DNA from: Robbsia sp. KACC 23696
GTDB taxonomy: Bacteria > Pseudomonadota > Gammaproteobacteria > Burkholderiales > Burkholderiaceae
DNA length: 64,000 nucleotides
Direction of reading: 5' to 3'
Assembly (NCBI RefSeq): GCF_039852015.1
Contig: NZ_CP156627.1
Coordinates: 186,001-250,000, forward strand
Shown here: in pieces, positions 16,543-25,910 of the stretch
Layout of the letters: each line of letters begins with the position of its first letter
Position numbering within the stretch: the stretch's first letter is position 1
Notes under the pieces: model-generated
The model's database searches: none
Seen by the model: only the letters and a program-made list of their open reading frames with translations
Told to the model about the DNA's origin: nothing
Program-made: the position numbers and the translations under genes

Positions 16543-17153
16543 GGTCCCCGGTCTTGCCATTTTCGCTGGGGCCGATGTTATCCCTTGGGATCGCGGTGTC
16601 GATGCTCGCCGGCTGTCAATCGTTCGGCGGCTATGCCGGTGCGGTCGGCGGCGTGGCCGCCGCGGGTGCCAGTGCCAATCCGGCCGTGGGTATCGGCGTC
16701 GGTATCGCGATTCGCGCCGGCAGCGATGCCCTTCTCGATACGATCTTCCGACGCATGCAGCGCGGCGAGCAGGATCGGATAGCCGCGCAGGCCGCGAGCC
16801 TGCTGGTGGGCCAAACCGCCGCCTGGGAGGCGAAGCAGGTTTGGCCGCTTCCCAGCGAAGAGGGCAATATGCAAGTGGTCGCCGATATCGACAACGCGCT
16901 GAGTCCCTGCCGCGTCGTGCTGTTCTCGGTATTGACCAAGAAGCAACGCCAGGCCGCGGCGGGAGTTGCCGCGAGCGCGGCGGCCGCGCCGGCGAAGCCG
17001 GGAAGCGGAGCCGACGCCGCATCCAAGGCAGCGGAGACAACCGAGACAGCCTCTATTCAGTGGTTCCAGACTTCCGTCTGTCGTCGCTCGGACGGCCAAT
17101 GGAAATGGGCGCAGGCAGAGCCGGCCACGGAGCGCTGGGGTAATCTGCAGTGA
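16539..17153 (+). CDS. Hypothetical lipoprotein, second of a tandem paralogous pair
   Basis: The GTG at 16539 overlaps the upstream TGA (GTGA) and gives a 204-residue lipoprotein with a lipobox SMLAGC (Cys26). A Gly/Ala-rich zipper-like segment follows (GAVGGVAAAGASANPAVGIG), then a basic helix (RRMQRGEQDRIAAQAASLL) matching KRAHQREQDTIAERAGAL of its neighbour, two matching Cys residues, and the shared EPATERWG ending. An Ala/Lys/Pro-rich insert (about 145-170) is unique to this copy. The function is unknown. Confidence 0.75.
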   Translation: MRSPVLPFSLGPMLSLGIAVSMLAGCQSFGGYAGAVGGVAAAGASANPAVGIGVGIAIRAGSDALLDTIFRRMQRGEQDRIAAQAASLLVGQTAAWEAKQVWPLPSEEGNMQVVADIDNALSPCRVVLFSVLTKKQRQAAAGVAASAAAAPAKPGSGADAASKAAETTETASIQWFQTSVCRRSDGQWKWAQAEPATERWGNLQ

Positions 17154-17346
17154 CAGGCTTGCGCGTCGCGGGCCGCCGCGGCGCGTCGCCCCCTGGCCTG
17201 CCCGCTTGCCCGCTTGCCTCCGCATCGGACCGCGCGGCGATTGTTGTTTTGCCGACAATAATAAAATGCCTGTTAGTTGCTTTATGCTGTATTCTCGGCG
17301 ATGCGCGACGCCGGCGTGCGACATTTGCGCCTGCTGAAATATTTCT

Positions 17347-17928
17347 ATGGCACTATCGCGCACCGTTGCCACTAAGAATCTCAGAAAGATGTTACTAGCG
17401 CGCCGCAAGCTTCTTATCGGGGGCGTCGCAGCCGTCGGCACCTACGTTGCCGTATCGGGACTGCCTGCTCTGGCCCTGCCGGAATCGGCCACTGCTGCAT
17501 CGGGAACGCTCGGCACCTCTGCCGCGATCGATGCGCAGTTCATGCGCCTTTCGTCGCTGCTGATCGATCATCAGCTCGATAGCGGCGTGGGTGCGCGCAT
17601 CGCGGCATTCGCGCTGCAAGCGCATGCGGATTTGCCGAAGATGATGGACGGCATCGTCGCCATCGCGCAGCAAAAGAACGCCACCACCGTCGAGGGATTC
17701 TTCGACGATATCCCCGATGGCGCAATGAAGGATCTGGCGCACTGGATCATCGCGGCGTGGTATTCGGGGTCGTCGTCGGCGAAGCATGATGCCGAGGTCT
17801 TCACCTACGAACTCGCGCTGACCTATCAGGTCACGAAGGACGTCACCCAGATCCCGTCATACGGGCTTTCCGGTCCCAACGCCTGGACGCGTCCGAACGC
17901 ACCCCTGGCCGACATGCCGCATTTCTAA
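17347..17928 (+). CDS. Sugar dehydrogenase complex small (gamma) subunit
   Basis: The 193-residue product carries a twin-arginine-type leader (ARRKLLIGGVAAVGTYVAVSGLPALA) and a helical domain of the FAD-sorbitol/gluconate dehydrogenase small-subunit family: FMRLSSLLIDHQLDSGVGARIAA, then AAWYSGSSSAKHDAEVFTYE and a C-terminal SYGLSGPNAWTRPNAP. The subunit is known to escort the folded FAD subunit, which has no signal of its own, through Tat. It begins a gamma-alpha-beta operon as in the Burkholderia FAD glucose dehydrogenase locus. Confidence 0.87.
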   Translation: MALSRTVATKNLRKMLLARRKLLIGGVAAVGTYVAVSGLPALALPESATAASGTLGTSAAIDAQFMRLSSLLIDHQLDSGVGARIAAFALQAHADLPKMMDGIVAIAQQKNATTVEGFFDDIPDGAMKDLAHWIIAAWYSGSSSAKHDAEVFTYELALTYQVTKDVTQIPSYGLSGPNAWTRPNAPLADMPHF

Positions 17929-18005
17929 AAATCGACATGACGACGCGGATGCCGCCGCCCGCTTCCGGGGCCACGGCATCGCGTTCGCAATAACTTTCAT
18001 TCCCC

Positions 18006-19637
18006 ATGCCTAACAAAGAGAGTGCCGACGTCGTCATCGTCGGAACCGGCGTCGTCGGCGTCACGGTCGCCGAGCAATTGCTCGATGCCGGCGCATCGGT
18101 GCTGATGCTGGAAGCCGGTCCCCGCGTATCGCGCGGCGAGATCGTCGAGAATTTCCGCAACCTGCCGCTGTCGCTGAAGGGCGATCCGTCGTCCTGCTAT
18201 CCGCCTGCAAAATGGGCGCCGCATCCCATGTGGGCGCACGAGGATCCGCACGACCATTATCTGCAGCTCGACGGCGTCGACAGTTATGGCCAGACGTATA
18301 TCCGCTACGCGGGCGGCTCGACTTGGCACTGGGCCGGTACCTGCTGGCGCCTGACGCCGGAGGACATGCGTCTGCACTCGAATTTCGGCGTGGGTCGCGA
18401 TTGGGCATTCGACTATCAGACGCTGGAGCCGTTCTATACCCGCGTCGAGCATCATCTGGGCATCTGCGGTCCGTCGGATCCGGCACTGCAATGGCCGCCG
18501 CTGCGCTCGGCGCCCTATCCGATGCCGGCACTGCCTTTCGGTCCGGGCGAACAACGCTTCACCGATATCGCAAAAAGCCTCGGCTACAACAATATTCCGA
18601 CGGCACAGGCACGCAATAGCGGCACGTCGTATGACGATCGTCCGGCTTGCTGCGCCAACAACAACTGCGTGCCGGTCTGCCCCGTCGCCGCGAAGTACGA
18701 CGCGTCGACCGCGCTCGCGCGCCTGGAAGCCAAGGGCGCGACGATCCTCTGCAACGCAGTGGCTTACCGCGTCGAGACGAACAGCAAGAACCAGATCGAA
18801 GCGGTGCATTACTTCGATCAAAACAAGCAAAGCCATCGCGTCACAGGCAAGCGCTTCGTGATCGCCTGCAACGGCATCGAAACACCGAAGCTGCTGTTGA
18901 TGTCGAAGGACGACCGCAATCCGCACGGACTGGCGAACAGCTCCGATCAAGTCGGTCGCAATATGATGGACCATCCGCAGTTGACGATGACGCTGACCCT
19001 GCAGGATCCGTTCTGGTCCGGCGTCGGCCCGGTGGTCAACAGCGGCATCATGGAAACCTCGCAGGGTGCGTTCCGCTCGGAGCACGCCGGGGCATATTTC
19101 CGCTTCAACAATTTCAGCCGGAACCGCTTCGTCACGTTCGGCGCCTTGAAGAAAGGACTCGTCGGGAAGGCGTTGGATGCGGAAATCCGTCGCCTGTCCG
19201 CGTGTACCGTCGACATCGTGCTGGCACACGAGATCCTGCCGGATCCGAACAATCGCCTGACGCTGTCGGACAAGAAGGATTGGCTTGGCCTGCCGCGCCC
19301 CGCCGTGCATTACGACGTGGGCGACTACGTGCGCAAGTCGGCCGATACGTATTCGATTCCGATCGCGAAGAAGTTCGCCGCGGCGATGGGCGCGACCGAC
19401 ATGAAGCTGGCGTCGAAGTTTGCGCAAAGCAAGCACATCATGGGCGGCACCATCATGGGCAATGACGCCGCCAACTCGGTGGTCGACGCCGACTGCCGCG
19501 CGCATGATCACGATAATTTGTGGTTGCCGGGCGGTGCCGCGATGCCGAGCACGGCCTGCGGCAACAGCACCATCACGATGACGGCCCTGGCCTTCAAGGC
19601 CGCCGACGCCATCGTCAGCCAGACGCGGGGGGCCTGA
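18006..19637 (+). CDS. GMC-family FAD sugar dehydrogenase catalytic (alpha) subunit
   Basis: The 543-residue product has a GMC FAD-binding N-terminus (DVVIVGTGVVGVTVAEQLL) and the GMC C-terminal motif (SVVDADCRAHDHDNLWLPGG, then TACGNSTITMTALA with the active-site Asn). A Cys cluster CCANNNCVPVC at residues 215-225 corresponds to the 3Fe-4S site described in Burkholderia FAD glucose dehydrogenase, which passes electrons to the cytochrome subunit. There is no signal peptide, so Tat export probably needs the small subunit. Substrate (glucose, gluconate, sorbitol) cannot be decided by eye. Confidence 0.9.
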   Translation: MPNKESADVVIVGTGVVGVTVAEQLLDAGASVLMLEAGPRVSRGEIVENFRNLPLSLKGDPSSCYPPAKWAPHPMWAHEDPHDHYLQLDGVDSYGQTYIRYAGGSTWHWAGTCWRLTPEDMRLHSNFGVGRDWAFDYQTLEPFYTRVEHHLGICGPSDPALQWPPLRSAPYPMPALPFGPGEQRFTDIAKSLGYNNIPTAQARNSGTSYDDRPACCANNNCVPVCPVAAKYDASTALARLEAKGATILCNAVAYRVETNSKNQIEAVHYFDQNKQSHRVTGKRFVIACNGIETPKLLLMSKDDRNPHGLANSSDQVGRNMMDHPQLTMTLTLQDPFWSGVGPVVNSGIMETSQGAFRSEHAGAYFRFNNFSRNRFVTFGALKKGLVGKALDAEIRRLSACTVDIVLAHEILPDPNNRLTLSDKKDWLGLPRPAVHYDVGDYVRKSADTYSIPIAKKFAAAMGATDMKLASKFAQSKHIMGGTIMGNDAANSVVDADCRAHDHDNLWLPGGAAMPSTACGNSTITMTALAFKAADAIVSQTRGA

Positions 19638-21175
19638 TGCGATTTCATATGACTTCCCTGGCGCGCGCGCTGCGCGCCGCTTCCGCGTCGATGTTGCTGA
19701 GCGGCGCGGTCGTCGCGTCGGCGCAGGCAGCGGACACGCCCTCGGCAACCGCCGCCGCGACGCCGGCGAGCAGCACCGTCGCCGACACCGCCGCGCCGCA
19801 AAACGGCCGCTTCTCGCCGAGCCTCGTCGAGCAAGGGCATTACCTCGCAACGGCGTCGGACTGCATCGCCTGCCATACCGTGGCGGGTGGCAAGCCGATG
19901 GCCGGTGGCCTGGCGATCGCCTCACCCGTCGGCACGATCGTCGCGTCGAACATCACGCCGTCGACGACCAACGGCATCGGTAACTATACGGAGCAGCAAT
20001 TCGCCGATGCGCTGCGCAAGGGCGTACGCGCCGATGGTGCGAACCTGTACCCGGCGATGCCCTACACCGCCTACGCGACGCTGAGCGACGACGACATCCA
20101 CGCGCTATACGCCTACTTCATGCAAGGCGTGGCCCCAGTCGATCAGCCGACGGCGCGGACGCATCTGCCCTTCCCGATGAACATCCGGATGTCGATGAAA
20201 TTCTGGAATGCGCTGTTCCTGAACGACAAGCCGTATGTCGCCGATCCGCATCAATCGGAACAATGGAATCGCGGCCGCTACCTGGTGGACGGCGCGGCGC
20301 ACTGCAGCACCTGCCACACGCCCCGCGGTGTGTTGATGCAGGAAAAGCTCGACCTGTCGATGGCCGGCGCGCAGGTGGGCCCGTGGTACGCACCGAACAT
20401 CACGCCCGATGCCGCGCACGGCATCGGCACGTGGTCACAGGCGGATCTGGTCACCTACCTGAAGACCGGTCGTCTGCCGGGCAAGGCGCAAGCAGCGGGC
20501 AGCATGGCGGAGGCGATCACGCATAGCTTCCGTTACCTGAACGACGCCGACGTCAACGCGATCGCCGTCTATATGAAGAGCATCCCCGCCATCGGTTCCA
20601 ACGGCAGTGAGGATGCAATACAAGGCGCCGCCGCAACCTCGCGTTTCGATCAGGGCAAGCCGTCCAACGCACTGCCGGCTTTCCGCGGCAAGGGCTTCGA
20701 GGCGGGTATGGCCGGCGACACCCGTGGCGCCGTGGTATTTTCGGCGAACTGCGCCTCCTGCCACGGTTATAACGGGCAAGGGTCGAGCGACGGCTATTAC
20801 CCGAGCCTGTTCAACAACTCGGCCACGGCCGGCGCGAACCCGAACAATCTGCTGGCAACCATCCTGTATGGCGTCGATCGGGAAACGGCGAGCGGTCATG
20901 TATTCATGCCGTCGTTCGGCAGTCAGCCTGGCGCCGTTGCGAATCTGAGCAACGACGACGTGGCGGCGCTGGCCAACTACCTGCTGTCCCACTACGGCAA
21001 TGCGACGCAGAAGGTCGCGGCCGCCGATGTCGAGGTGATCCGGCAAGGCGGACCGCGCTCGAATCTGCTGACGCTCGCGCGCGTTGGCATCGGCGCGGGG
21101 GTCGCGGTGGTATTGATCGTGATCGTCCTGCTGGGCATCCGGTCGAGACGCAAGTCGGCGCAAGCACGCCGCTAA
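19637..21175 (+). CDS. Triheme membrane cytochrome c subunit of the sugar dehydrogenase (beta)
   Basis: The ATG at 19637 overlaps the upstream TGA by one base. The 512-residue product has a signal peptide (about 1-31), three CxxCH heme sites (CIACH at 76-80, CSTCH at 223-227, CASCH at 372-376) and a C-terminal membrane anchor (VAVVLIVIVLLGI followed by RSRRK). Each heme domain is of the cytochrome c class I type. The subunit anchors the complex outside the inner membrane and feeds electrons to ubiquinone, as known for gluconate and glucose dehydrogenases of this type. Confidence 0.93.
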   Translation: MRFHMTSLARALRAASASMLLSGAVVASAQAADTPSATAAATPASSTVADTAAPQNGRFSPSLVEQGHYLATASDCIACHTVAGGKPMAGGLAIASPVGTIVASNITPSTTNGIGNYTEQQFADALRKGVRADGANLYPAMPYTAYATLSDDDIHALYAYFMQGVAPVDQPTARTHLPFPMNIRMSMKFWNALFLNDKPYVADPHQSEQWNRGRYLVDGAAHCSTCHTPRGVLMQEKLDLSMAGAQVGPWYAPNITPDAAHGIGTWSQADLVTYLKTGRLPGKAQAAGSMAEAITHSFRYLNDADVNAIAVYMKSIPAIGSNGSEDAIQGAAATSRFDQGKPSNALPAFRGKGFEAGMAGDTRGAVVFSANCASCHGYNGQGSSDGYYPSLFNNSATAGANPNNLLATILYGVDRETASGHVFMPSFGSQPGAVANLSNDDVAALANYLLSHYGNATQKVAAADVEVIRQGGPRSNLLTLARVGIGAGVAVVLIVIVLLGIRSRRKSAQARR

Positions 21176-21184
21176 CGTATCGCG

Positions 21185-21220
21185 CTGTTGGGAATGCCGT
21201 CGCGTAACAAGGCATTCCCA
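21185..21220. terminator. Bidirectional hairpin between convergent genes
   Basis: GTTGGGAATGCC (21185-21196) and GGCATTCCCAAC (21209-21220) form a perfect 12-base stem with a 12-base loop, between the cytochrome stop and the stop of the molybdoenzyme gene. A T-run is lacking. Confidence 0.7.
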
Positions 21221-21248
21221 ACATGAAAACGGCTTGCGACAGGCGCTA

Positions 21249-24200
21249 TCACGCGTCTATTTCGAGATCCGATGCGGGAATGGCCTGACAGGCCAGAATC
21301 GTTCCGGCATCCTCCGGCGCCTCTCCATGCAAGTGCAAGGCCCGTCCCGCTTTTAGCGGTACGGCGCAACTCTCGCACTGCCCCACCCGGCATCCATTCG
21401 GCAGCGCAATGCCGCTGTCCTCGGCAAGCGACAGCAATGTGCCCGATGCCGCGGTCCATTGCACGGTCCGACCCGATCTTAAAAAGCGCACCGTATACGT
21501 CGCATCGCCGCTGACCTTTTTCGGTGGCGAGACGAATTGCTCGTGAAAGATATCGAAGTTCGGCACGCCCCGCGCAAGTAATCCCGCACGCACCGCATCC
21601 ATCATCGGACCGGGTCCGCACATATAGATCCGCGCGCGTGCCGCAATCTGCGCGTCGCTGACGACCGCATCGCTGATGCGTCCCGCACGCCCATACCGGT
21701 CTCCCGGTAGCGGCGCGTCGTAATGATCGATTACCGTCAGCGACGGCAATTGCGCCGCCAAGGCGGCCAGTCGTTCCCGAAATGCATGCGAGACGCTGTT
21801 TCGGTTTGCGTAGTGCAAGACGATCTCAGGCACGTTGCCGCCCAGACGCAGCACCGTTTCCAGTTGGCTGATAAAGGGCGTTATGCCGATGCCCCCTGCG
21901 ATGAAAATGACCGGCTGCGCCGATTCGAGCGGCAACGTGAAGCGCCCGGATGGCGCCTGCAATGCCACGACGTCGCCCAGCGCCAGCTCCCGATGCAAAT
22001 GCCCCGACATCGCCCCGGTCCATCCGTCGCCTTTTTGATGACGTACGGCGATACTGTAGCGTCGACGTCCCGGGAGAATCGCCGCGCCCGTCAGAGAATA
22101 GGCGCGAAGCAAGGGTTCGCGTGACGCGTCCCGCTCGATTCGAATCGCGACATGTTGGCCGGGGAGAAAATCGGGCAGGCCCCCCTGATCCACCGGTTCG
22201 AAATGGATACCCAACACGCCGTCGGCCAAGGGTTCGAGACGCGCCACGGTAAAAGGTCGCCAGCCGGTCCATCGTCGCGTCGCGATATCGAAATCCGGAT
22301 CACGGATCACCTCGCAGCGAAAGGAACGCAGCGGGACCGAACCGCTGATCGGATCGGCATGCTCCGAGGAAATCAAGCCGTTGTAATGGCTATTGTCCGC
22401 GCCGTCTAGCGCATAACCCGGCGCACCGATTTCGGGACAAGCCTGCCACCAGCCGAACTCGCCCACGACGGCATCGGCTTGCATATCGGCCTTCAATTGC
22501 GCGGTGAATCGCGCCTGTCCATTGCGCGTCCTGATCATGACCGGGTCACCGTCTTCGATCCCCCGCGCCTGCGCCGTCACGGGCGACATTTCAACCATCG
22601 GGCGCAGCGCGCGCTTTCTGAGCGATACGATGCCGCGATGCTGGCTGTGACAGAAATAGCCGTTCTTCGCCGACGACAGGACGAGCGGATATCGTCGACC
22701 GCCTGCGTCGATCGCTTCCGCAGGCGGGATGAACGTCGGTAGCGCGGGCTGTCCGTGCCGGTGTAGCAACGCGGAATACAGCTCCACGCGTGCGGTTTCC
22801 GTGTCGAACGCGGTCGATTCGTAGAGGTGGTGCCGCTCGGGAAGCGGCAGATCGATGCCGCCCGGCAGATCGCGCAATTGCTCAACGCGCATACCGGTAG
22901 GCGCCAACATGTGGTTCCAGCCTGCCTCCAGGCTGCCGCCGAAAAAGTCCTCCGCCATGCCCAGACGCCGCGCCAATTCGAAGACGATGTCGTAGTCGGC
23001 GCGCGCTTCGCCCTGCGGCGCCACGATGCGCGGTCGCAATTGCACCCGTTGCTGCGACGCGGCGTTCAGATCGAACCCGACCCGCAGCCCCTCTCTTTCC
23101 CACGGCGTTCCTACCGGCAGCAGGATGTCGGCATATTTCGCTGTCGGCGTCTCGAAAAGATCGCAATGGACGTGGAATTCGAGCGCGCGCAGCGCGCTTT
23201 CGCCCAGGCGAATATCGGCCTGCGACGAGAGGATATTTGATCCAAACCCGAACATCGCGCGCACCGGGTAAGGCGCACCGTGCAGGATCGCGTGATAGGT
23301 ATCTCGGGCGGTGACCCATCCCTGAGAGGGCGGCCCGATCGGGCGTTCCGTGATACCGAGCGCCTTTTCCCGTTGTATAGCGGAGAGCTGTGAAAATTCG
23401 GTGATCGGGTTGGTCGGATGCTTTGGATAAAGACGGTTGCCGCCCACTCCATCGAATGCGCCGGTCAAGGCATAGAGCACGGCGATGGCACGCTCGGTTT
23501 GCGTCGCATTCGTATGCTGCCCCACGCCGGACCACGCGTGATACGCCACGCGCTTCGCCGCGGCGATCAGATCGGCCGCGCGCAGGATCGTGTCGGATGA
23601 CACGCCAGTCAACCGCGCGACGGTCTCCGGATCGTATGACGATGTCTCGCGCGCCAGCAATTCGAAGCCGGGATGGCAACGTACGGGCCCTGATGTCGTA
23701 TCGATCAGAAACGACCCGCGCAGGGCCACGTCGTCATCGATGTCGGGTGTGGCCGATGCCCCATCCCACATCAAGACGCGATTGGTCGGCGCATCCGCAT
23801 CCAGATCCTGTTCGCGTAGAAAGGCGCCGTTGTCCTCGCGCACGAGAACCGGACCGTTGGTCCATCGTCGTACGAAGCGCGCATCGAAGCGGCCGGAGGC
23901 AATCAACAGATGGATCAAGCCGAGCGCCAGCGCACCGTCGGTTCCGGGCCGGACGTCGAGCCAGACGTCTGCCTGCTGGGCCAGTGCGGTGCGTCGCGGA
24001 TCGACCACCATCAGACGCGCGCCCTTGCGGCGGCCGCGACCGCCTGCATCCGCTTGCGCCAACCACGTCGACGTCGGGTTATGACCCCATAGCATGACGA
24101 GATCGGCGTTCTCGACATCCGGGCTCGGCATGCCGCAACCGAACGTGAATGCGTGCGCGAAATCCTTATGCCAATTGCAGATCTCGGTCGCGTAACAAAT

Positions 24201-24605
24201 ATTGGGACTGCCGTAGAGGCGGATAAAACGCTCGACCCAGTCGATGCTATCCGAGAGTGGCGTACCGCTGGGCGTCGTTACGCCGAATACCACCGCTTCC
24301 GCACCGCTCTCGCGGCGAATCGTATCGAGCTTGCCGGCAACGACATCGAGCGCCTCGTCCCAGGATATTCGTACCCAGCCCGGATCGTCCGCGCCCTTCG
24401 GGTTTGTGCGACGCATCGGGAATCGGATGCGATGCGGGCTGTAGACCAGCTCCGGTGCCGCGCGTCCTTTCATGCACATCGCGCTTCCGGTGGGATGGTC
24501 AAAGTCCGGGCGCACGCTGACGAACCGGCCGTCCTGCACCGTGTTGATCGTGCCGCATCGGGAACGGCACAACGTGCAGTACCCTTTGATTTCTACTGTC
24601 GCCAT
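21249..24605 (-). CDS. Molybdopterin oxidoreductase fused to FAD/NAD reductase and 2Fe-2S ferredoxin domains
   Basis: A single 1118-residue chain holds three modules. Residues 1-770 are a molybdopterin oxidoreductase: the N-terminal 4Fe-4S site has Cys residues in GYCTLCRSRCG and AMCMKGRA; the Mo region includes YATEICNWHKDF; the dinucleotide-binding C-terminal domain ends near VIRDPDFD. Residues about 780-1020 are a ferredoxin-NADP reductase-like domain (LRAYSLTG for flavin, FIAGGIGITPFISQL and YMCGPGPMMDAV for NAD(P)H). Residues about 1030-1118 are a plant-type 2Fe-2S domain (CRVGQCESC, then ACQA). The chain could take electrons from NAD(P)H to the Mo site without partners. Closest relatives are nitrate/formate/thiosulfate-type enzymes; the substrate is unknown. 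There is no signal peptide, so it is cytoplasmic. Confidence 0.9.
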   Translation of the reverse strand: MATVEIKGYCTLCRSRCGTINTVQDGRFVSVRPDFDHPTGSAMCMKGRAAPELVYSPHRIRFPMRRTNPKGADDPGWVRISWDEALDVVAGKLDTIRRESGAEAVVFGVTTPSGTPLSDSIDWVERFIRLYGSPNICYATEICNWHKDFAHAFTFGCGMPSPDVENADLVMLWGHNPTSTWLAQADAGGRGRRKGARLMVVDPRRTALAQQADVWLDVRPGTDGALALGLIHLLIASGRFDARFVRRWTNGPVLVREDNGAFLREQDLDADAPTNRVLMWDGASATPDIDDDVALRGSFLIDTTSGPVRCHPGFELLARETSSYDPETVARLTGVSSDTILRAADLIAAAKRVAYHAWSGVGQHTNATQTERAIAVLYALTGAFDGVGGNRLYPKHPTNPITEFSQLSAIQREKALGITERPIGPPSQGWVTARDTYHAILHGAPYPVRAMFGFGSNILSSQADIRLGESALRALEFHVHCDLFETPTAKYADILLPVGTPWEREGLRVGFDLNAASQQRVQLRPRIVAPQGEARADYDIVFELARRLGMAEDFFGGSLEAGWNHMLAPTGMRVEQLRDLPGGIDLPLPERHHLYESTAFDTETARVELYSALLHRHGQPALPTFIPPAEAIDAGGRRYPLVLSSAKNGYFCHSQHRGIVSLRKRALRPMVEMSPVTAQARGIEDGDPVMIRTRNGQARFTAQLKADMQADAVVGEFGWWQACPEIGAPGYALDGADNSHYNGLISSEHADPISGSVPLRSFRCEVIRDPDFDIATRRWTGWRPFTVARLEPLADGVLGIHFEPVDQGGLPDFLPGQHVAIRIERDASREPLLRAYSLTGAAILPGRRRYSIAVRHQKGDGWTGAMSGHLHRELALGDVVALQAPSGRFTLPLESAQPVIFIAGGIGITPFISQLETVLRLGGNVPEIVLHYANRNSVSHAFRERLAALAAQLPSLTVIDHYDAPLPGDRYGRAGRISDAVVSDAQIAARARIYMCGPGPMMDAVRAGLLARGVPNFDIFHEQFVSPPKKVSGDATYTVRFLRSGRTVQWTAASGTLLSLAEDSGIALPNGCRVGQCESCAVPLKAGRALHLHGEAPEDAGTILACQAIPASDLEIDA

Positions 24606-24754
24606 CGTCGACTCACATCCTCGTCATGCCTCCAAGGCATCGTAGAGGGACGTTGCATCGAAGAGAAACGCTTTTTGAATGAAAATAGATATAGCTTGCC
24701 TCTATACCTGCGAGCGCCGCGATGCCGGTCATCGCGGACTCCGCATGGGGCGCG

Positions 24755-25765
24755 TTACATCAACGCCAAGACATCGTCGTATAAAGCTTGCGGAATGTCG
24801 ACGCCGGACACGATGCTTCGGGCACGCGCTTCGAAGCGGCGCTGCGACGGCAACCTTGCCCCTTGCGAGACGATCCCGTCGAACAGTTTCTCCGCGCGGG
24901 TGTTGTCGTCACGCCAGTTCGGACCGCCGAACATGGCCGGATCGAAGGCCATGATGAATTCGCCGTGGCAAGGCGCCGTTCCCGGGTGCTGGTCGAATGC
25001 TTGCGATTCCGAACTCATGAAATCGCCGATAAGCGGACCGGCAAGCAGCTCGATCATCGCCGACAATGCCGACCCCTTATGTCCGCCGAATGTCCGCATG
25101 GCGCCGTTCAGCGCCGCTGTCGGATCATCGGTCGGCTGGCCGCTGGCGTCGACCGCCCAATCGAGCGGAATCTTGCTCCCCGAGCGTCGATGCAATTCGA
25201 TCTCGCCGCGCGCGACGGCGCTCGTGGCGAAATCGAATACAAACGGATGGGCACCGGGTCTGGGCCAGGCGAACGCAAACGGATTCGTCCCAAAAATCGG
25301 TTTGATGCCGCCGGCCGGGGCGACCCAGCTATGGCTCGGCGTCATGGCAATGGCGGCAAGCCCTTGCTCGGCGAGCGCTTCGACCTCGGGCCACAGGGCG
25401 GAAAAATGGAAGCAATGATTGATCGCCAGCGAGGCAATGCCAATCGCCTTGGTTTTCTCGATTAACTTACTGCTGCCCAACTCGAAAGCCAGCGGAGAAA
25501 ATCCCCATCCGGCATCCACCTTCACGATCGCCGGCGACACGTCTTGCACCACCGGCTGAACCGCCAGCGCAACCTTGCCATTTCGCAGCGTGTTGACGCA
25601 GGTGATCAAGCGGTACACGCCGTGCGAATGGCATTCGTCGCGCTGACCGGCAACGATGACTTTCGCGATCGCGGTGGCATGGTCCATGGCAAGCCCATTG
25701 GCCGTCAGCACCGCGATGGATAGCGTATGGACCTCTTCAAGCGATAAACGTACTGTATGACTCAC
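24755..25765 (-). CDS. Ldh-family oxidoreductase, DpkA-like (delta1-piperideine/pyrroline-2-carboxylate reductase)
   Basis: The GTG start at 25765 has AAGGA seven bases upstream; the product is 336 residues. It follows the malate/L-lactate dehydrogenase-2 fold: RDECHSHGVYRL with the catalytic His, AINHCFHFSALWPEVEALAEQGL, FGTNPFAFAWP, FDFATSAVARGEIEL and FGGHKGSALSAMIELLAGPLIGD. These sequences resemble the ketimine reductases of lysine and proline D-/imino-acid breakdown more than true malate enzymes. The adjacent transporter and divergent LysR suggest a small uptake-and-reduction unit. The exact substrate is inferred. Confidence 0.75.
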   Translation of the reverse strand: MSHTVRLSLEEVHTLSIAVLTANGLAMDHATAIAKVIVAGQRDECHSHGVYRLITCVNTLRNGKVALAVQPVVQDVSPAIVKVDAGWGFSPLAFELGSSKLIEKTKAIGIASLAINHCFHFSALWPEVEALAEQGLAAIAMTPSHSWVAPAGGIKPIFGTNPFAFAWPRPGAHPFVFDFATSAVARGEIELHRRSGSKIPLDWAVDASGQPTDDPTAALNGAMRTFGGHKGSALSAMIELLAGPLIGDFMSSESQAFDQHPGTAPCHGEFIMAFDPAMFGGPNWRDDNTRAEKLFDGIVSQGARLPSQRRFEARARSIVSGVDIPQALYDDVLALM

Positions 25766-25910
25766 ACCCGATTCCTTTCAAATTGAACGACGTTCACGCG
25801 ATCTCTCAGCCCGCATAGCGATACGGCCGTCGGCATGCACCTTTTAACGATGCGTCGTTCCCGACGGCCGCCTCACGTGAAGCACGCTGGCGCGATGCCC
25901 GGCGCGACGA

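Noticed and set aside
19520-19636. An upstream extension of the cytochrome c frame
   Set aside because: The ATG at 19637 gives a proper signal peptide and a one-base overlap with the preceding stop; the extension lies inside the GMC gene.
17997-19925. A 642-residue minus-strand frame opposite the sugar dehydrogenase
   Set aside because: The plus strand carries clear GMC and cytochrome motifs; the antisense frame has none.
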